Assembly: GCA_012511245.1 (NCBI GenBank)
Contig: JAAZGM010000172.1
Coordinates: 1 to 7,835 of the forward strand
DNA length: 7,835 bases
Direction: 5' to 3'
Origin: Methanomicrobiales archaeon
Lineage (GTDB): Archaea > Halobacteriota > Methanomicrobia > Methanomicrobiales > Methanoculleaceae
Positions 6,501-7,835 of this stretch are shown here, piece by piece (the first letter of the stretch is position 1; each line of letters starts with the position of its first letter). The position numbers were made by a program, and so were the translations under genes. The notes under the pieces are model-generated. The model searched no databases. It was given only the letters and a program-made list of their open reading frames with translations, and had not been told where the DNA came from.

Positions 6501-6745
6501 CGGATGAGGATGAAGAGTATGTGGGAAGGGTCCTTCAACTGATAGAAGACGGGGCGCTCCCGAAGGCGACCATCAAGAATGTCCTCAAGAAGATTGAGTA
6601 TACCCCGGAGCCTCTTCCCATGCTCGCAAAGATTCGATCCGAGATATCGGAAGAGTTCTTCCAGCCGACATTCGGATCGGCCGATGTCGCCGGGCCGAAA
6701 GAGGTCATCCTGTCCGGGTACTTTACGGGAGGTGAGTCTGCATGA
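3539..6745 (+). CDS. PLD-nuclease/SNF2-helicase fusion protein (defence-type)
   Basis: A cytosolic protein of 1068 residues, numbered from the GTG at 3539. An N-terminal phospholipase-D-like domain (about 10-190) holds one HxK motif (H140, K142) and GSSNFS (161-166), as in PLD-family nucleases that work as dimers. It is followed by a SNF2-type superfamily 2 motor: Walker A GLGKT (K288), DEAH (357-360), motif III TATP (386-389), helicase C starting near CIIFTE (674), TTEVLSEGVNL (motif V, about 734-744) and QRVGRINR (motif VI, 764-771). A long insert (about 430-650) separates the two motor halves. The C-terminal ~250 residues are charged and unassigned. ATP-driven movement on DNA coupled to nuclease cutting is the likely role. 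An in-frame stop at 3518-3520 limits the start to TTG 3530, GTG 3539 or GTG 3548; I prefer 3539, with 3548 nearly as good. It overlaps the Eco57I-like gene by 4 bp. Related helicases occur in restriction and anti-phage loci. Confidence 0.9.
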   Translation: MRSVSSDLTFITNEDGNTLLDRFNALVKDTTLFDCLVGYFYSSGFYALEKALENTEKIRILIGISTNKTTYELIQAASFEGHSKLLLSGKDLKNQYSSMVREELDQSEDAFNVETGIRTFVEWLRSGKLEIRVYPSEKVHAKVYIMTFKEGDRDRGRVITGSSNFSQAGLQDNLEFNVELKTRGDYEYAREKFEELWENSVDVSESYVETIRTQTWLNDSITPYELYLKFLYEYLKEKINLDRLETGNEYIPEGFMDLQYQKDAVQDAKLKLEEYGGVFISDVVGLGKTYIATLLAQQLDGRTLVLAPPVLIDRENPGSWPNVFLDFGVRQADFESIGKLEHVLSRGTERYKNVIIDEAHRFRNEMTQSYESLYRICRGKRVILVTATPLNNSPNDILSQIKLFQNAKKSTLPNPKVRNLQGYFNTLQGRLDGLDRQRDREEYMRVVRENAEDIRENVLQYLMVRRTRASISTYYSEDLKRQNLKFPEVEDPQPVYYHFDEHTDSVFLESIDLIVNKFNYSRYTPLLYLKEGASHPEELAQKNMMKFMKMMLLKRLESSFFAFNMSISRFIGYYEVFIREVEKGNVYISKMHTNAIFDLLEEDNMDKVASLIDDKKVYCLPISDFTPAYLEDLQYDLKILKELRSLWDTVESDPKITAFVETLSTDPRLKDQKCIIFTEAKETADYLTGALQERFGDCVLEYHGSSSDTERIAIIENFDAKARRPEDDYRILVTTEVLSEGVNLHRSNVVINYDIPWNPTRMMQRVGRINRVDTKFEKIHIFNFFPAGPINEEIGLQEAAEAKIAAFIEMLGNDAPLLTDEEIKSHDLFTKLTSRKTITGEDEEEDLELGYLTFLREIRDTDPELFKKIKHLPKKARAGRAAGDIDRSVVTFFRRGKLRKIFQTAARGAEAATEEVDFLRAADLLRAEASTKKHAVGPDFYSLLAANKAAFEEVFAIEGTVASSRGRRGGEGKFTTILRAIQHSPAFTDEDEEYVGRVLQLIEDGALPKATIKNVLKKIEYTPEPLPMLAKIRSEISEEFFQPTFGSADVAGPKEVILSGYFTGGESA
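6727..6735 (+). promoter_or_regulatory. Strong Shine-Dalgarno site inside the helicase 3' end
   Basis: GGGAGGTGA is an essentially full match to the archaeal anti-Shine-Dalgarno sequence, 6 nt before the ATG at 6742. It fixes the start of the downstream gene and contrasts with the apparently leaderless first gene of the operon, a usual archaeal pattern of a leaderless first cistron followed by SD-led internal cistrons. Confidence 0.8.
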
Positions 6746-7835
6746 AGGAGGAGGAGACGGTCAGGCTCATCGACGGGGTCTTCAAGAACGCCTTCAATCC
6801 GGGCCGGTATATGGGGTTTGTCCAGGTACTCTTCGATGACTTCCGGATACTTCCCCGGCGGTTGTCGATCTGGCGCGAGTTCAAGGGGTATGTCGATGAG
6901 GCGTATAGCGTCGGAACCTATTCGGATGGGGGATACACCGTCGCGGTGCTCTATGTCAGGCTGACGAGGGTGGCCTCCCGCGACCGTGCCCGGACGATGC
7001 AGCGAAACTTCATCGCGAAGTTCCTCAGCGAAGAGGGTCGGGATGCGGCCCTGGTCGCGTTCTACGGGGATGACCACGAGGACTGGCGGTTCTCGTTTGT
7101 CCGGCTCGAGTACGAACTCGGGACGGGAGATGACGGGAGGATACGGACGAGCGTGAAATTGACGCCTGCACGCCGGTTCTCCTACCTCGTGGGGAAGAAT
7201 GAGCCGAACCACACCTGCAGGAAGCAGTTCCTCGACCTCATCCAGGTGACGAGCGGAAGGCCGACCCTTGCAGATATCGAGGAGCATTTCAGCGTCGAGA
7301 ACGTCACAAAGGAGTTCTTCGAGAAGTACAAGGCCTGTTACCTCGACCTGATGGAGTCGCTTGAACGGGCGCTTGATGCCGATCCGATCTGCAAGACGGA
7401 GTTTACGGAGAAGGAGATATCGACGGTCGATTTCTCGAAGAAACTCCTCGGGCAGATAGTCTTCCTCTACTTCCTCCAGAAGAAGGGGTGGCTCGGGGTG
7501 CGGCGGGACCCTGCTACGGGGCGGTTCCAGGAGTGGGGTACGGGGCCGAAGGATTTCATGCGCCGGCTGTATGACGGGGAGATTGTGCCGTATGAGAGTT
7601 TCTTCAACGATATCCTTGAGCCGCTCTTTTATGAGGCGCTTGCGGAGGACCGCTCCGTAAACGAGGATTACTACAGCCGGTTCAGGTGCAAGATCCCGTT
7701 CTTGAACGGCGGACTGTTTGAGCCGATCCAGAACTATAACTGGGTCAGCACCAACCTGCGGATAGAAAACGAGGTCTTCGGGGATATCCTGAAGACGTTT
7801 GATGAGTTCAACTTCACCATCAAGGAGGACGAACC
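6742..7835 (+). CDS. Eco57I-like (type IIG/PglX-like) restriction-modification protein, N-terminal part
   Basis: The visible 364 residues are open to the right edge, so the gene is cut by the window. Conserved landmarks of Eco57I-like restriction-methyltransferases are present: RARTMQRNFIAKFL (82-95), DWRFSFVRLEYE (about 114-125), KLLGQIVFLYFLQKKGWLG (234-252), IPFLNGGLFE (318-327) and FDEFNFTIKEDEP at the edge, which in relatives directly precedes the adenine-N6 methyltransferase domain. The SAM-binding and NPPY motifs would lie beyond the window and were not seen. Family members methylate adenine in a target site; many also cut DNA through an N-terminal nuclease. Here a clear PD-(D/E)xK nuclease motif is not visible; the strand YTVAVLYVRL (65-74) is where one might be expected but lacks the acidic-x-lysine signature. 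The ATG overlaps the helicase stop (ATGA, 6742-6745) behind a strong ribosome binding site, so the two products are made together and likely act in one DNA-modification/defence system. Confidence 0.85.
   Translation, partial: MKEEETVRLIDGVFKNAFNPGRYMGFVQVLFDDFRILPRRLSIWREFKGYVDEAYSVGTYSDGGYTVAVLYVRLTRVASRDRARTMQRNFIAKFLSEEGRDAALVAFYGDDHEDWRFSFVRLEYELGTGDDGRIRTSVKLTPARRFSYLVGKNEPNHTCRKQFLDLIQVTSGRPTLADIEEHFSVENVTKEFFEKYKACYLDLMESLERALDADPICKTEFTEKEISTVDFSKKLLGQIVFLYFLQKKGWLGVRRDPATGRFQEWGTGPKDFMRRLYDGEIVPYESFFNDILEPLFYEALAEDRSVNEDYYSRFRCKIPFLNGGLFEPIQNYNWVSTNLRIENEVFGDILKTFDEFNFTIKEDE

Noticed and set aside
6535..7287. 250-codon minus-strand frame across the helicase 3' end and Eco57I-like gene
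   Set aside because: It spans two real coupled genes on the other strand and has no homology signal that I recognise.
3539..7835. Firm assignment to DISARM or BREX
   Set aside because: The defining partners (drmA/drmB, or pglZ/brxC) are not in the window, and the PLD domain fused to the helicase differs from the DISARM layout as I recall it.
1..7835. CRISPR arrays, tRNA or rRNA genes, transposase genes, terminal inverted repeats
   Set aside because: I looked for regularly spaced repeats, tRNA cloverleaf landmarks and transposase motifs on both strands and saw none.

Overview
The window reads as a high-GC euryarchaeal methanogen, most likely a Methanomicrobiales member of the Methanoculleus type. 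The taxon is an inference from three things: a recognisable methanogenesis-marker-16 protein, archaeal-style start regions without Shine-Dalgarno sites (probably leaderless), and GC-rich codon use with AT-rich promoter patches. No rRNA, tRNA, CRISPR array or insertion sequence is visible.

Left part (1-2683, minus strand): a compact four-gene operon, read right to left. It encodes a single-domain ABC-type ATPase without a membrane partner, a HypB/CobW-like (G3E) GTPase rich in CxxC pairs, a small protein with an N-terminal four-cysteine Fe-S domain, and methanogenesis marker protein 16 (DUF39/homocysteine-biosynthesis-type), which runs off the left edge. Two junctions are ATGA overlaps and the third gap is 4 nt, so the genes are almost certainly co-transcribed. 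The set looks like a metallocofactor or sulfur-transfer maturation module: an ATPase and a GTPase supply energy or gating, the Fe-S protein is an electron or cluster carrier, and marker 16 is the catalytic partner. This role is inferred.

Centre (2684-3538): a 102-bp AT-rich divergent promoter region separates the operon from a plus-strand helix-turn-helix regulator, which has a C-terminal domain that may sense a ligand. The region carries three copies of AGATAT/ATATCT at near-regular spacing, which could be operator half-sites for this regulator. Behind the regulator lie a hairpin with a T-rich tail (probable terminator) and about 220 bp of gene-free DNA containing the promoter of the next operon.

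Right part (3539-7835, plus strand): a probable defence or restriction locus of a different character. A large protein fuses an N-terminal phospholipase-D-like nuclease domain to a complete SNF2-type helicase. It overlaps by ATGA, behind a perfect Shine-Dalgarno site, with a gene whose visible 364 residues match the N-terminal region of Eco57I-like (type IIG/PglX-like) adenine methyltransferase-restriction proteins. The methyltransferase motifs lie beyond the right edge. Together these suggest a helicase-nuclease plus DNA-modification system. Whether it belongs to a named system (class 1 DISARM, a restriction-like system, or a new arrangement) depends on genes outside the window.
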